Source: Candidatus Woesearchaeota archaeon (GTDB lineage Archaea; Nanoarchaeota; Nanoarchaeia; Woesearchaeales; UBA11576). Taken from it: a stretch of 14,678 nucleotides of DNA. The position numbers and the translations under genes are program-made. Below, piece after piece: positions 4,466-11,730 of the stretch. The stretch covers positions 1 to 14,678 of the forward strand of contig DUGW01000088.1 in the NCBI GenBank assembly GCA_013331125.1, given 5' to 3'. The notes under the pieces were generated by a model. That model worked only from the letters and a program-made list of their open reading frames with translations, was not told where the DNA came from and did no database searches. Each line of letters starts with the position of its first letter. The first letter of the stretch is position 1.

Positions 4466-7435
4466 ATGAATTATGCCAAATTGAAGCATGTATTTGCTAT
4501 TATGGCTGTCTTGGTGCTTGTATTGTCAAATACAGCAGCAGGAATCAGTATGACGTACTTTGCGCCGTCAAGGACGCTCAGTACGCCGACCACAATCGCT
4601 GCTACAGCGGTTATGACATCAAAGACGTCTGATTCTGCCGTTTCTGTTGAGAAGCTGGCTCCTCAGATCAATGTCCCTCTCCAGGTCCTTAGGCCTGAGG
4701 TTGTGGCTCCTGAGGAAGACCCCAAGGATGATTCTCCGTTTCAGGAGGCTCCTGGCGTGGTTGTCCAGCCAGATGACTCAAAGTCAGATGGTTCGAAGGC
4801 AGTAGATGGTGATAGGCTTGCGCCTTATACCGATGCTCCTTCAGGCATCCTGACAGAGACCCCTTCAGGTTCTGGTTCTGACTCCAGTCCTAACAACAGT
4901 TCAGGTTCTGGCACTTCTGTCTATGTGCCTGGCTGGCGTGGATGGGACTTGAGCAAGATACCTGAGGGTGTCATTGACGGTCTTGATGATGGTGTTGTTG
5001 ATGACGATGCTGTCCATCCGGCGCTGCCTGAGCTTGTAGCTCCTAGGCTTCCCGATCATATCAGGCCGGAACTGTTGAACATCTTCAAGCCTGATCTTGA
5101 AGTGACTGCTTTCGGTCTTGGTGGTAAAGCTGGCTCAAAAGCCAATTATGGTGAGAAGGTAGACTTCAAATACACTGTTGCCAATACCGGTGACAGGGCC
5201 GCGACTTTCAATGTCGGTTTCTACAGTGGAGTCTCTGTCTTCACAAAGGCACCTGATCTTGTCCAGCCTGTCACTCTTAGGGCAGGTGAGGTCTATACAG
5301 GCACTTTCACATATGAATATCATTCACACAGGTTGGATGTGCCTGAGTTTGAGGTCATGCCTGATCTCTTCAAGCCTAAGGTCATTGTTGATTATGACAA
5401 TAAGGTTGTTGAGTATGACGAGACCAATAATGTGCAGTCCATGAAGCTTTGGCTTTATCCTGCAAGGCCTTCAGGTCCTGAACAGCCTCCTAAGTATCCA
5501 GACCTGAGGACTCAGCTTTACATTGTTGACCGTGTCTATGAACCTTACGAGCAGATACACTTCGGTCTCTATGTCGAGAACATAGGCGATGCTCCTGCTG
5601 AAGGTTTCATCTTGACTTTCTATGATGGCAAGACTGAAGAGCCTTTCATGAGGCAGATGTCTCTCGCTCCTGGCGCTTCCGAGCGTATTGACCAGTGGAG
5701 AGGCTACAATGCAGGTAATTATCATGCAGTCCTCAAGGCTGACGAGTTCCAGACCATCAAGGAATCAAATGAGGGTAACAACTGGGCTGGTGTCTCAGTC
5801 TATGTCCGGGAGCAGGAACATTTCCCTGCTGTCTGTGAGGACAGGCTTGACAATGACGGTGATGGCCTTGCTGATATGGAAGATCCTGGCTGCACTGACC
5901 CTGATGATGACAGTGAGTGGAATCCTACAGAGCCTTGGCCTGACTGCTGGGACAATGTAGATAATGATGGTGATGGTCTTATCGATCAGGAGGATCCTGG
6001 TTGTACTGACGAGTCTGACTATGATGAGTCTGATGACAACTCTGGAGACGACACTGGCGATGAGACTGGTGATGATTCCGGTGATGACTCTGGTGATGAT
6101 ACTGGTGACGACACAGGCGATGATACCGGTGATGACTCTGGTGATGATACCGGTGACGACACAGGTGACGATACTGGTGATGACTCTGGTGATGATACCG
6201 GTGACGACACAGGTGACGATACTGGAGACGATACTGGTGATGATACCGGTGATGACTCTGGTGACGATACTGGAGACGATACTGGTGATGACTCTGGTGA
6301 TGATACTGGTGATGACTCTGGTGATGATACCGGTGACGATACTGGCGATGAAGGAGACGGCGATGTCTTCTTTGACAACCAGGCTCCTGTCCCTGTGGTC
6401 ACTGTTGACCCAGCTGAGGGTGATGCTCCTTTGAACATCACTATCAGCGGTGCTGGCAGCAATGATCCTGACGGTTCCATCGTTGAGCATTCATGGATCG
6501 TCACAGGTCCTGAAGGTTTCACCTCTATGTGGCTTTCAGTCGCTGGTGAGCCTGTCGACCATGTTGTCGAACTGCCTCACGCAGGGACTTACACGATCGA
6601 GCTCATCGTCCTGGACAATGACGGTGCTGCCATGAACCTTGCAGTCAGCATCCAGCTCACTGGCGCGACCGGTGATGGTTCTGGAGATGGCTCAGGCGAT
6701 GGCACTGGTGACGGCTCCGGAGACGGTTCTGGTGACGGAAGCGGCGACGGTAGTGGCGATGGTACTGGTGATAACAACAACAACGAGAACAACAATGACA
6801 ATACCAGTGACTTGGAAGAGCCTTCCATCAAGCACATCGAGGTCAAGGACATAAAGTACAACAAGGCCACGATTGTCTGGGAGACTTCCAATATCGACTC
6901 TGACAGTAAGGTCTGCTTCGGTACTGAAGAGGATGACCTTGATGACTGTGAGTCTGACAATGATCTTGTGGATGACCACGAGGTCGTGATTGACGGTCTT
7001 GACGAGAAGACAAAGTATTATTACAGTGTCAAATCCTGTAATGATGACGATGTCTGCTCTGAGAAGGGTCCTTACAAGTTCACTACCCTGGCCAAGGCAA
7101 CGACAACCACTGATGACACTACAGATGGCAGCGACTACAATCCTGACTGGAGCAATCTTCAGCTGGACACAGAGGCGTTCCTCAAGAATGTCCCTAAGTC
7201 AAAGACATCATCTGTCACAGGCAGTTCCTCATCTGGTGCTGCTCCGCAGGCGGCTGCTCAGCCTCAGGGCCCTGCTGTCGATGTCGTCTTTGCGCCTATC
7301 CAGTATATCCAGGTGGAGCAGGAGGTCTGTAAGCTCAAGTTCCTCTGGTGGTGTGTCTGGAAGGACTTTGTCACGAAGAAGATACCGTTGCCGGTCTTGA
7401 TGCCTGGCTCTGGTGTCGAGTTCGCTTTGGAATAA
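4466..7435 (+). CDS. Secreted multidomain adhesin-like protein (CARDB, NDGDG, PKD, Fn3, acidic repeats)
   Basis: A 989-residue protein. A signal peptide covers about residues 1-26 (AIMAVLVLVLSNTAA core). After a Pro/Ser/Asp-rich spacer come two CARDB-like beta domains (about 208-330 and 344-447; each ends in a conserved E-x-NE/DETNN-type turn), then two Cys-bounded motifs, C-x-D..DNDGDGL.D..DPGC (457-476 and 494-513), that resemble calcium-binding loops. Next are 26 [ST]GD[DE] units (527-630), a PKD-like domain (about 640-733, DPDGSIVEHSW), eight GDG[ST] units (736-767), an Asn-rich spacer, an Fn3-like domain (about 784-875, TKYYYSVKSC) and a C-terminal Cys-containing segment. There is no C-terminal membrane helix or sortase-type signal, so anchoring is unknown. 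It is probably a long Ca-stiffened surface adhesin or stalk. A strong promoter and ribosome-binding site suggest abundance. Domain names are from pattern recognition. Confidence 0.8.
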   Translation: MNYAKLKHVFAIMAVLVLVLSNTAAGISMTYFAPSRTLSTPTTIAATAVMTSKTSDSAVSVEKLAPQINVPLQVLRPEVVAPEEDPKDDSPFQEAPGVVVQPDDSKSDGSKAVDGDRLAPYTDAPSGILTETPSGSGSDSSPNNSSGSGTSVYVPGWRGWDLSKIPEGVIDGLDDGVVDDDAVHPALPELVAPRLPDHIRPELLNIFKPDLEVTAFGLGGKAGSKANYGEKVDFKYTVANTGDRAATFNVGFYSGVSVFTKAPDLVQPVTLRAGEVYTGTFTYEYHSHRLDVPEFEVMPDLFKPKVIVDYDNKVVEYDETNNVQSMKLWLYPARPSGPEQPPKYPDLRTQLYIVDRVYEPYEQIHFGLYVENIGDAPAEGFILTFYDGKTEEPFMRQMSLAPGASERIDQWRGYNAGNYHAVLKADEFQTIKESNEGNNWAGVSVYVREQEHFPAVCEDRLDNDGDGLADMEDPGCTDPDDDSEWNPTEPWPDCWDNVDNDGDGLIDQEDPGCTDESDYDESDDNSGDDTGDETGDDSGDDSGDDTGDDTGDDTGDDSGDDTGDDTGDDTGDDSGDDTGDDTGDDTGDDTGDDTGDDSGDDTGDDTGDDSGDDTGDDSGDDTGDDTGDEGDGDVFFDNQAPVPVVTVDPAEGDAPLNITISGAGSNDPDGSIVEHSWIVTGPEGFTSMWLSVAGEPVDHVVELPHAGTYTIELIVLDNDGAAMNLAVSIQLTGATGDGSGDGSGDGTGDGSGDGSGDGSGDGSGDGTGDNNNNENNNDNTSDLEEPSIKHIEVKDIKYNKATIVWETSNIDSDSKVCFGTEEDDLDDCESDNDLVDDHEVVIDGLDEKTKYYYSVKSCNDDDVCSEKGPYKFTTLAKATTTTDDTTDGSDYNPDWSNLQLDTEAFLKNVPKSKTSSVTGSSSSGAAPQAAAQPQGPAVDVVFAPIQYIQVEQEVCKLKFLWWCVWKDFVTKKIPLPVLMPGSGVEFALE
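6043..6354 (+). repeat. 26 x 12-bp tandem repeat encoding [ST]GD[DE]
   Basis: Twenty-six contiguous 12-bp units, in frame, encode Ser/Thr-Gly-Asp-Asp/Glu. Synonymous bases vary between units, but a 48-bp higher-order period (TGDD three times, then SGDD) is visible at 6103-6150 and 6151-6198 and partly continues, pointing to segmental duplication. The encoded linker is strongly acidic and disordered or Ca-binding. Confidence 0.9.
6671..6766 (+). repeat. 8 x 12-bp tandem repeat encoding GDG[ST]
   Basis: Eight in-frame units encode Gly-Asp-Gly-Ser/Thr between the PKD-like and Fn3-like domains, followed by an Asn-rich stretch. It is less acidic and more Gly-rich than the first repeat, so it is probably a flexible hinge. 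Confidence 0.85.
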
Positions 7436-7439
7436 AATA

Positions 7440-7466
7440 TTTTAACTTTTTTATACCTTTTTTTTA
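7440..7466 (+). terminator. T-rich terminator of the adhesin-like gene
   Basis: TTTT, TTTTTT and a T8 run within 27 bp directly after the stop codon, with no hairpin. The tract lies in the 42-bp gap between convergent genes and fits archaeal termination on the plus strand. Confidence 0.55.
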
Positions 7467-7477
7467 TCTGTCTTCTA

Positions 7478-8056
7478 TCAGTATTTCTTGCAGAATTCTG
7501 GATAGTCTATCCCGTTGACTGATGTTATCGGCGCTATCTTGTCAAGTGCATGCAGCAGCATGATTGTGGGGAACTTCAGGCCTTGCCTGTCTTCTATCTG
7601 TCCGTATATCGAGTATTTCACCAGTGCCCTGCCTATTGCTCTTTTCCTTGTGAACCATACCTCTTCTATGGTTCCTACTGAGTTCAGCTGGCTTTTTGTC
7701 TTGAAATCATTGAACAGGTCATATATCTCCGCACCCATGAACAAAGAGTTGCCGCTCCTTGTCAATCCGCTTGCGAAGAAGACGTAGTTTGTCTCTATGA
7801 GGGCTCCCAGCTCCAGCAGTTCTTCTTCATCACCTGGCGTGATCACCGGCACTTCTGGTATCCTTGCCGTCCTTATCGCGAGTATGTATTCTGCATTGCG
7901 TGTCGGCAGTCCCTGCTCATCTACATGGACCATGTACCTTCTCTGTATCGACCTGTCTCTCAGGGCATATGCCATCTCCTGTATTACCAGGGTGTCGAAG
8001 TCGCATGCTGTCCTTATCAGTTCCAGGTCTGCTACCCTTACAGTCTTGACCCCCAT
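7478..8056 (-). CDS. Soluble protein of unknown function
   Basis: A 192-residue protein without signal peptide or membrane helix. It appears to alternate strands and helices, with ELIRTACDFDTLVIQEMAYALR near the N-terminus, an acidic helix (DEEELLELGALIE) after PEVPVITPG, and a C-terminal helix-rich part. I recognise no family or active-site motif. The ATG at 8056 has no clear ribosome-binding site; a TATA-like CTTTTAAAG centred about 26 bp upstream (8078-8086) suggests a leaderless transcript, though co-transcription with the membrane protein gene 57 bp upstream is equally possible. Codon use (AGG, ATA, GAG) matches the native style. It is probably cytoplasmic, in contrast to its neighbours. 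Confidence 0.7.
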   Translation of the reverse strand: MGVKTVRVADLELIRTACDFDTLVIQEMAYALRDRSIQRRYMVHVDEQGLPTRNAEYILAIRTARIPEVPVITPGDEEELLELGALIETNYVFFASGLTRSGNSLFMGAEIYDLFNDFKTKSQLNSVGTIEEVWFTRKRAIGRALVKYSIYGQIEDRQGLKFPTIMLLHALDKIAPITSVNGIDYPEFCKKY

Positions 8057-8077
8057 GCCCTCTGGGAGGATTCTGCG

Positions 8078-8106
8078 CTTTAAAAGAATTCAGATAGGCT
8101 TAAAAA
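8078..8106 (-). promoter_or_regulatory. TATA-like boxes between 8114-9064 and 7478-8056 genes
   Basis: On the minus strand, CTTTTAAAG (8078-8086) and TTTTTAAG (8099-8106) are two weak TATA candidates for the 7478-8056 gene. The second is joined to an inverted repeat, AAAAAC/GTTTTT (8102-8115), that overlaps the upstream stop codon and could also help end the upstream transcript. Confidence 0.3.
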
Positions 8107-8113
8107 CAGGTTT

Positions 8114-9064
8114 TTATCTGTTCTTATGTTTATGGTGATGTCTCACTTCTTCCCTGTCCCTGTGTCCTGACACTTCAGGCTTCGGTTTCTTCTCTATCTC
8201 TACATAAGGCCAGTGCATCTTCCTTGTCTCGAACAGCATCAGTCTTGTGAATGAGAACAGTGGCATCAGCAGGAACACTCCTACTATGAGCAGTGCTGGA
8301 GGGGTCTTTGCTATCCATGGTATCTTTGCTATCAGATGTATCATCAGCACCATTATCGCTATGACTATTATTGTCTGTGCTGTGTAGAGCGCCTTCTTCA
8401 CTCCGAACCTGAATGCCTCTTTTGTGTTCCTGTATGCGAAGTCACTCACCATCGTGTATGACAGCAGTCCGAAATACCACCATATCCCTGCTATTGTCCA
8501 GAATATGAGGTTTATCGTTCCCATGCTTATCCATGGCATCACTGCTATCTGTGAGCTGAGCACGAACTTCACCCATAGGCCCAGGATTATGACGAAACCT
8601 CCGTAGACTATGATTGACTGTCCTGCGAAATTCTTCATGTACCTGAGGTAGCTCTGCTTCCTCTCTGATACTAATCTGTGGACCAGCCACCACGCCAGTC
8701 CCTGGAACAGTGTCCATATAAGATAGCCTGAAAAGACCATCATCAATAATAGTTTTGTCGCGCTCCTCAGGTGTCTCTGGAAATCCTCATCTCTTGTCAC
8801 CTGCTGCACTCCTGATATCACCTGTTCAGGGTTCTGGTCCATGTTCGCCAGTCCCATGGTTGCCTCTCCTCCCATCTCCATCATTGCTGTGAGGTCTTCA
8901 AGTGCAGCTATCTGTATGAATGTCATCACCACAGACAGTATGAACACGAAGAGGAGATCGATGAGTATCAATAGCAGCATCCACGGCCAGTTCTTGTAGA
9001 ACCTGGTGAAGGAATCTGCAACGGTTCTTACAATATTTAACGTTCCGGTTTTTTTTGGATTCAT
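8114..9064 (-). CDS. Six-helix integral membrane protein with His/Lys-rich tail
   Basis: A 316-residue protein with six predicted membrane segments at about residues 28-51, 103-126, 149-171, 183-205, 228-247 and 257-277. The loop between helices 1 and 2 is long (about 50 residues, Met/Gln-rich). The C-terminal 40 residues are hydrophilic and end in a His/Lys/Arg cluster (EEVRHHHKHKNR), which could bind metal or nucleic acid or simply enforce topology. The overall layout resembles uncharacterised multi-pass families of the YciC/DUF4013 kind, but no diagnostic motif was identified. The ATG at 9064 lies 28 nt after the preceding stop codon, so it may share a transcript with the upstream Cys-repeat gene; GAATAAAACTTTT about 30 bp upstream could be a weak promoter. 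A transport or envelope assembly role is possible but unproven. Confidence 0.75.
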   Translation of the reverse strand: MNPKKTGTLNIVRTVADSFTRFYKNWPWMLLLILIDLLFVFILSVVMTFIQIAALEDLTAMMEMGGEATMGLANMDQNPEQVISGVQQVTRDEDFQRHLRSATKLLLMMVFSGYLIWTLFQGLAWWLVHRLVSERKQSYLRYMKNFAGQSIIVYGGFVIILGLWVKFVLSSQIAVMPWISMGTINLIFWTIAGIWWYFGLLSYTMVSDFAYRNTKEAFRFGVKKALYTAQTIIVIAIMVLMIHLIAKIPWIAKTPPALLIVGVFLLMPLFSFTRLMLFETRKMHWPYVEIEKKPKPEVSGHRDREEVRHHHKHKNR

Positions 9065-9092
9065 GTTGTAGTTAAAGACTTTCTCAAAAGTT

Positions 9093-10205
9093 TTATTCGG
9101 GAAGTTCTGTCGGGGTTATAGTGCTTTTGATCATGTCAGCAATTAGGTTAGTGCAGTTCTTTACAGATATAGATCCTTCTTTGGCAGTGATGTTCTTGCA
9201 TAAGTCGCTGTTGAGCGTCTGAAGAGCGCCTTGTTGATAGCAGTCATCCCTTGCCCATGTGTTTTCGTCACCGATCATCTCGCATAAAATCTGTGGCACC
9301 CTGAACTCAAGTGCTAAATCATGTATGCACTCGTCTATAAAATATGTTGAGTCATCATCTTCAGGTATCATGATACAATAAGTGAGATTGCCTGTCTGTA
9401 ATGCGAGACTGTAATAGCATACATCCTCTCTAAGTCCATCAGGTGGGAGGTTACGGCAATCATCCTCAGTTAGTACCAGGCCTTGTGAAACCAGATATTC
9501 ATTTTCTGTCATGCTTAAGTTTGAGAAGCAGGTCTCTTTAGAATTATGTCCATTCTCATTCTCTATTAACAGGCAATAACCGGCTTTTTTATCCTGTAAT
9601 GCTAACTTATGATAGCAGGCGTCAGGAGAGTAGTCAGGTTCAGTTTGCCATATAAGACCACATATCTCCGGGTCTGAAATATTTAATGCCACTTGAGTTA
9701 GGCAGTCACCGGCGGACTCTGCGCCCTCTTCTTTTTCAATCTGTAAGCAATATTGTGGTGTTTCATATTCTACGGCCCATCGGATATAACACTTGTTTAG
9801 TGCATCTGGCCCTTCTGTATTATATAGTTCCTCACATTCTACTACAATCTCTGCATCTCCTCTTATGATACCTTCAAACTCCTGTAATTCTTCATCTGTG
9901 CCTGGAATAAATAGTATTGTTTCATTTTCCTGTGGCTTTGCTTCTACGGTCTTGATTTCTACTTCCGGCGTCTTTTCGGTTTGTATCAGTAGGAATATGC
10001 TGATAGCGGCTAATAGAATGAGAATGATTAAAAGAGGGATGATTAGTTTCTTATCAAATATGTGGCTTATCTTCTTTGGCTCAACAGGATATTCAACACT
10101 AGATGCGGAAATTTCAGATTCTTTGGGTATAATATTAGCCGGATAGCCTATATTCTGCTCGGGAATCATGGTTTCGGGGTTTGTTTTTTGTTTCTCTTCT
10201 TCCAT
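9093..10205 (-). CDS. Single-pass membrane protein with 29-residue two-Cys repeats
   Basis: A 370-residue protein if started at the ATG at 10205; a GTG at 10265 would add 20 residues but overlap the upstream gene by 53 bp. Neither has a clear ribosome-binding site, and the ATG start leaves a 7-bp gap, so I prefer it. The N-terminal 50 residues are charged and cytoplasmic, and one membrane helix follows (about residues 53-75: KLIIPLLIILILLAAISIFL). The rest is an acidic ectodomain with 16 Cys spaced mostly 14 or 15 residues apart, giving about seven copies of C-x5-A-L-x6-C-x14 (for example CYHKLALQDKKAGYC, CYYSLALQTGNLTYC). This suggests stacked helical hairpins held by disulfides. One copy (around residues 226-250) is irregular. 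Codons are AT-rich compared with the flanking genes to the left. Function unknown. Confidence 0.75.
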   Translation of the reverse strand: MEEEKQKTNPETMIPEQNIGYPANIIPKESEISASSVEYPVEPKKISHIFDKKLIIPLLIILILLAAISIFLLIQTEKTPEVEIKTVEAKPQENETILFIPGTDEELQEFEGIIRGDAEIVVECEELYNTEGPDALNKCYIRWAVEYETPQYCLQIEKEEGAESAGDCLTQVALNISDPEICGLIWQTEPDYSPDACYHKLALQDKKAGYCLLIENENGHNSKETCFSNLSMTENEYLVSQGLVLTEDDCRNLPPDGLREDVCYYSLALQTGNLTYCIMIPEDDDSTYFIDECIHDLALEFRVPQILCEMIGDENTWARDDCYQQGALQTLNSDLCKNITAKEGSISVKNCTNLIADMIKSTITPTELPE

Positions 10206-10212
10206 TTTCTGT

Positions 10213-11673
10213 TTATATCTTTGAACATGCTTTTTTTCCGTTGGTTCCTGCGGAACTGCAGACACTGCAGACTATTGCTTTCCATGAATTATACGTTTCT
10301 GCATCCATCTGCGCCCATACTGACTTGACATTTGAGTAGGTCGCAATCGCTTCACAATATGGCACTTTGTTTTTTTCAAAACAGTCTCTGATATCTGTGC
10401 AGCAACCACCAGTCAAAAGATTAGATCCGTAATTATGATACCATAAATTCCTGGAATTTTGAGTGCTTATTAAAGGAAGATAACCGCTTGAACAACTTTT
10501 TGTATATTTTCCTGCCTCGCATATTTTGCTGTATATTACTGAAGTAGCGAACCATTGTGTGTTTATAGGATATGGGAATGAGAAGCTCTTTCTCTGTCCG
10601 CCATATTGAACATCTGTGCCTATACAATCTGATGGTATTTGCATGAAATCGCAGTTCTGCAAAGCGCTCTTTAGACCGTAATTTCCTACACAGTATACAT
10701 CTTGGCTACTTGTTTTTACTTGATTGCATGTCCATTGGCTTATTCGACCACACAGAAGTTTTTTTGCATCTGCGTGTTCAAGTCCCACGCATGTGTCTGT
10801 TCTCCCAGTTGTTGTGCAGATTCCATAAAGTTGTTTGACCTCTTGAGATACCATGTATTTCAGGCCTGATCTTGTGCAGTCTTTGTATTCTGTGACCCAT
10901 GTGCCTCCTTGTAGTGTTTTGACTTCAAGATGTGTTGATACTGTCGTTCCTTTTGTGTAGGGCCCATAATGTTCTCCCTGGATTCCCTTTCCCACGCATT
11001 TTGTTTGTGGTTTACAGCATTTTGGTGCTTCTGCAGGGCATTTGTAAGGGTTCTTGGTTATTAGATTGCTTGCGTCACAGTCCCTTGCGCATACACCTTC
11101 TTTGCTGAATCCGCATTGTCCTCCTGTTTGGCTTTCTCCTAGATTGATGCTTGCTTTTGGCTTGCAGCAGAACATTCGTTGGGTCCCGACATCCTTGCAG
11201 GCACCCACTTTACCAATATACGGTCTCGGGTTTGTTTCGCACAACTGTTGGTTCAGTTCCATAGGCACGCACTTGAACTCAAACGGTTTCGCTTTATGCG
11301 CGTCTGTTCCGCAGGGTACGCCTATTTTTCCTTGTAATTGGCTGAGACTGGCTCGGTTATTGAGACCTGTTATCAATTTCTGGTCTGTTACTTCACCGCA
11401 AGGTCCGACTGCTGATGATTTTATTTCATAAGCTGCAACATTTGGTTTTTCGCCTGGTCTTATTGCATATTGCTCCATCCTATGCGCATAATCTTGAATT
11501 TTTTTTATGACTGGTGTGATATCTTCGAGTTCATTTTCACTGCTAGAACTCGAGCTTCTCATAGCCTGGCCCATTTGGGCATAACCAGTACTTCTGGAAT
11601 AATCTGCTAAGACAGAACAGCTTGTTACTAGTAGTATCAGCATTACTGTTATTATTCTTGTTGTTTGTCTCAT
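10213..11673 (-). CDS. Secreted Cys-rich protein, possibly a lipoprotein
   Basis: A 486-residue protein. The ATG at 11673 was chosen because AAGGT precedes it and the TATA-like box at 11706-11715 predicts transcription from about 11685, so a GTG at 11694 would lie outside the transcript. The signal sequence MRQTTRIITVMLILLVTSC ends in VTSC, which fits a lipobox; cleavage at VLA-DYS by a general signal peptidase is the alternative. A Ser-run and a short helical region (ITPVIKKIQDYAHRMEQY) are followed by Cys-rich modules: GPCGE, VPCGTDAHKAKPFEFKC, MFCCKP, GGQCGFSKEGVCARDC and PKCCKP. The C-terminal half holds Cys pairs around QLYGICTTTGRTDTC and GGCCTDIRDC. CxxxPxCC-like motifs also occur in its large upstream neighbour, so the two may work together. 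Codon use is AT-rich. No enzyme motif was seen. Confidence 0.75.
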   Translation of the reverse strand: MRQTTRIITVMLILLVTSCSVLADYSRSTGYAQMGQAMRSSSSSSENELEDITPVIKKIQDYAHRMEQYAIRPGEKPNVAAYEIKSSAVGPCGEVTDQKLITGLNNRASLSQLQGKIGVPCGTDAHKAKPFEFKCVPMELNQQLCETNPRPYIGKVGACKDVGTQRMFCCKPKASINLGESQTGGQCGFSKEGVCARDCDASNLITKNPYKCPAEAPKCCKPQTKCVGKGIQGEHYGPYTKGTTVSTHLEVKTLQGGTWVTEYKDCTRSGLKYMVSQEVKQLYGICTTTGRTDTCVGLEHADAKKLLCGRISQWTCNQVKTSSQDVYCVGNYGLKSALQNCDFMQIPSDCIGTDVQYGGQRKSFSFPYPINTQWFATSVIYSKICEAGKYTKSCSSGYLPLISTQNSRNLWYHNYGSNLLTGGCCTDIRDCFEKNKVPYCEAIATYSNVKSVWAQMDAETYNSWKAIVCSVCSSAGTNGKKACSKI

Positions 11674-11705
11674 TTTGACCTTGATTTTGTGCACTTATGG
11701 ACTCA

Positions 11706-11715
11706 TATTTTAAAA
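11706..11715 (-). promoter_or_regulatory. TATA-like box of the 10213-11673 gene
   Basis: TTTTAAAATA on the minus strand, within the 57-bp gap after the large protein gene. The expected start is about 11685, giving a leader of about 12 nt that contains AAGGT before the ATG at 11673. Confidence 0.45.
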
Positions 11716-11730
11716 TTAAATCTGTTTTAT

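Noticed and set aside
6043..6354. Tandem repeats considered as a CRISPR array
   Set aside because: Units are 12 bp, contiguous without spacers, and in frame with a protein.
5795..6490. Open minus-strand frame rich in Ile/Val/Thr/Ser opposite the repeat array
   Set aside because: It is the complement of the repeated Gly-Asp-Asp codons, so its long repetitive hydrophobic product is a by-product of the 12-bp repeat. The same applies to a Ser/Pro-rich frame at 6019-6522.
10206..10265. GTG at 10265 as start of the Cys-repeat membrane protein
   Set aside because: It would overlap the upstream gene by 53 bp with no ribosome-binding site. The ATG at 10205 loses nothing structural, though the GTG start cannot be excluded.
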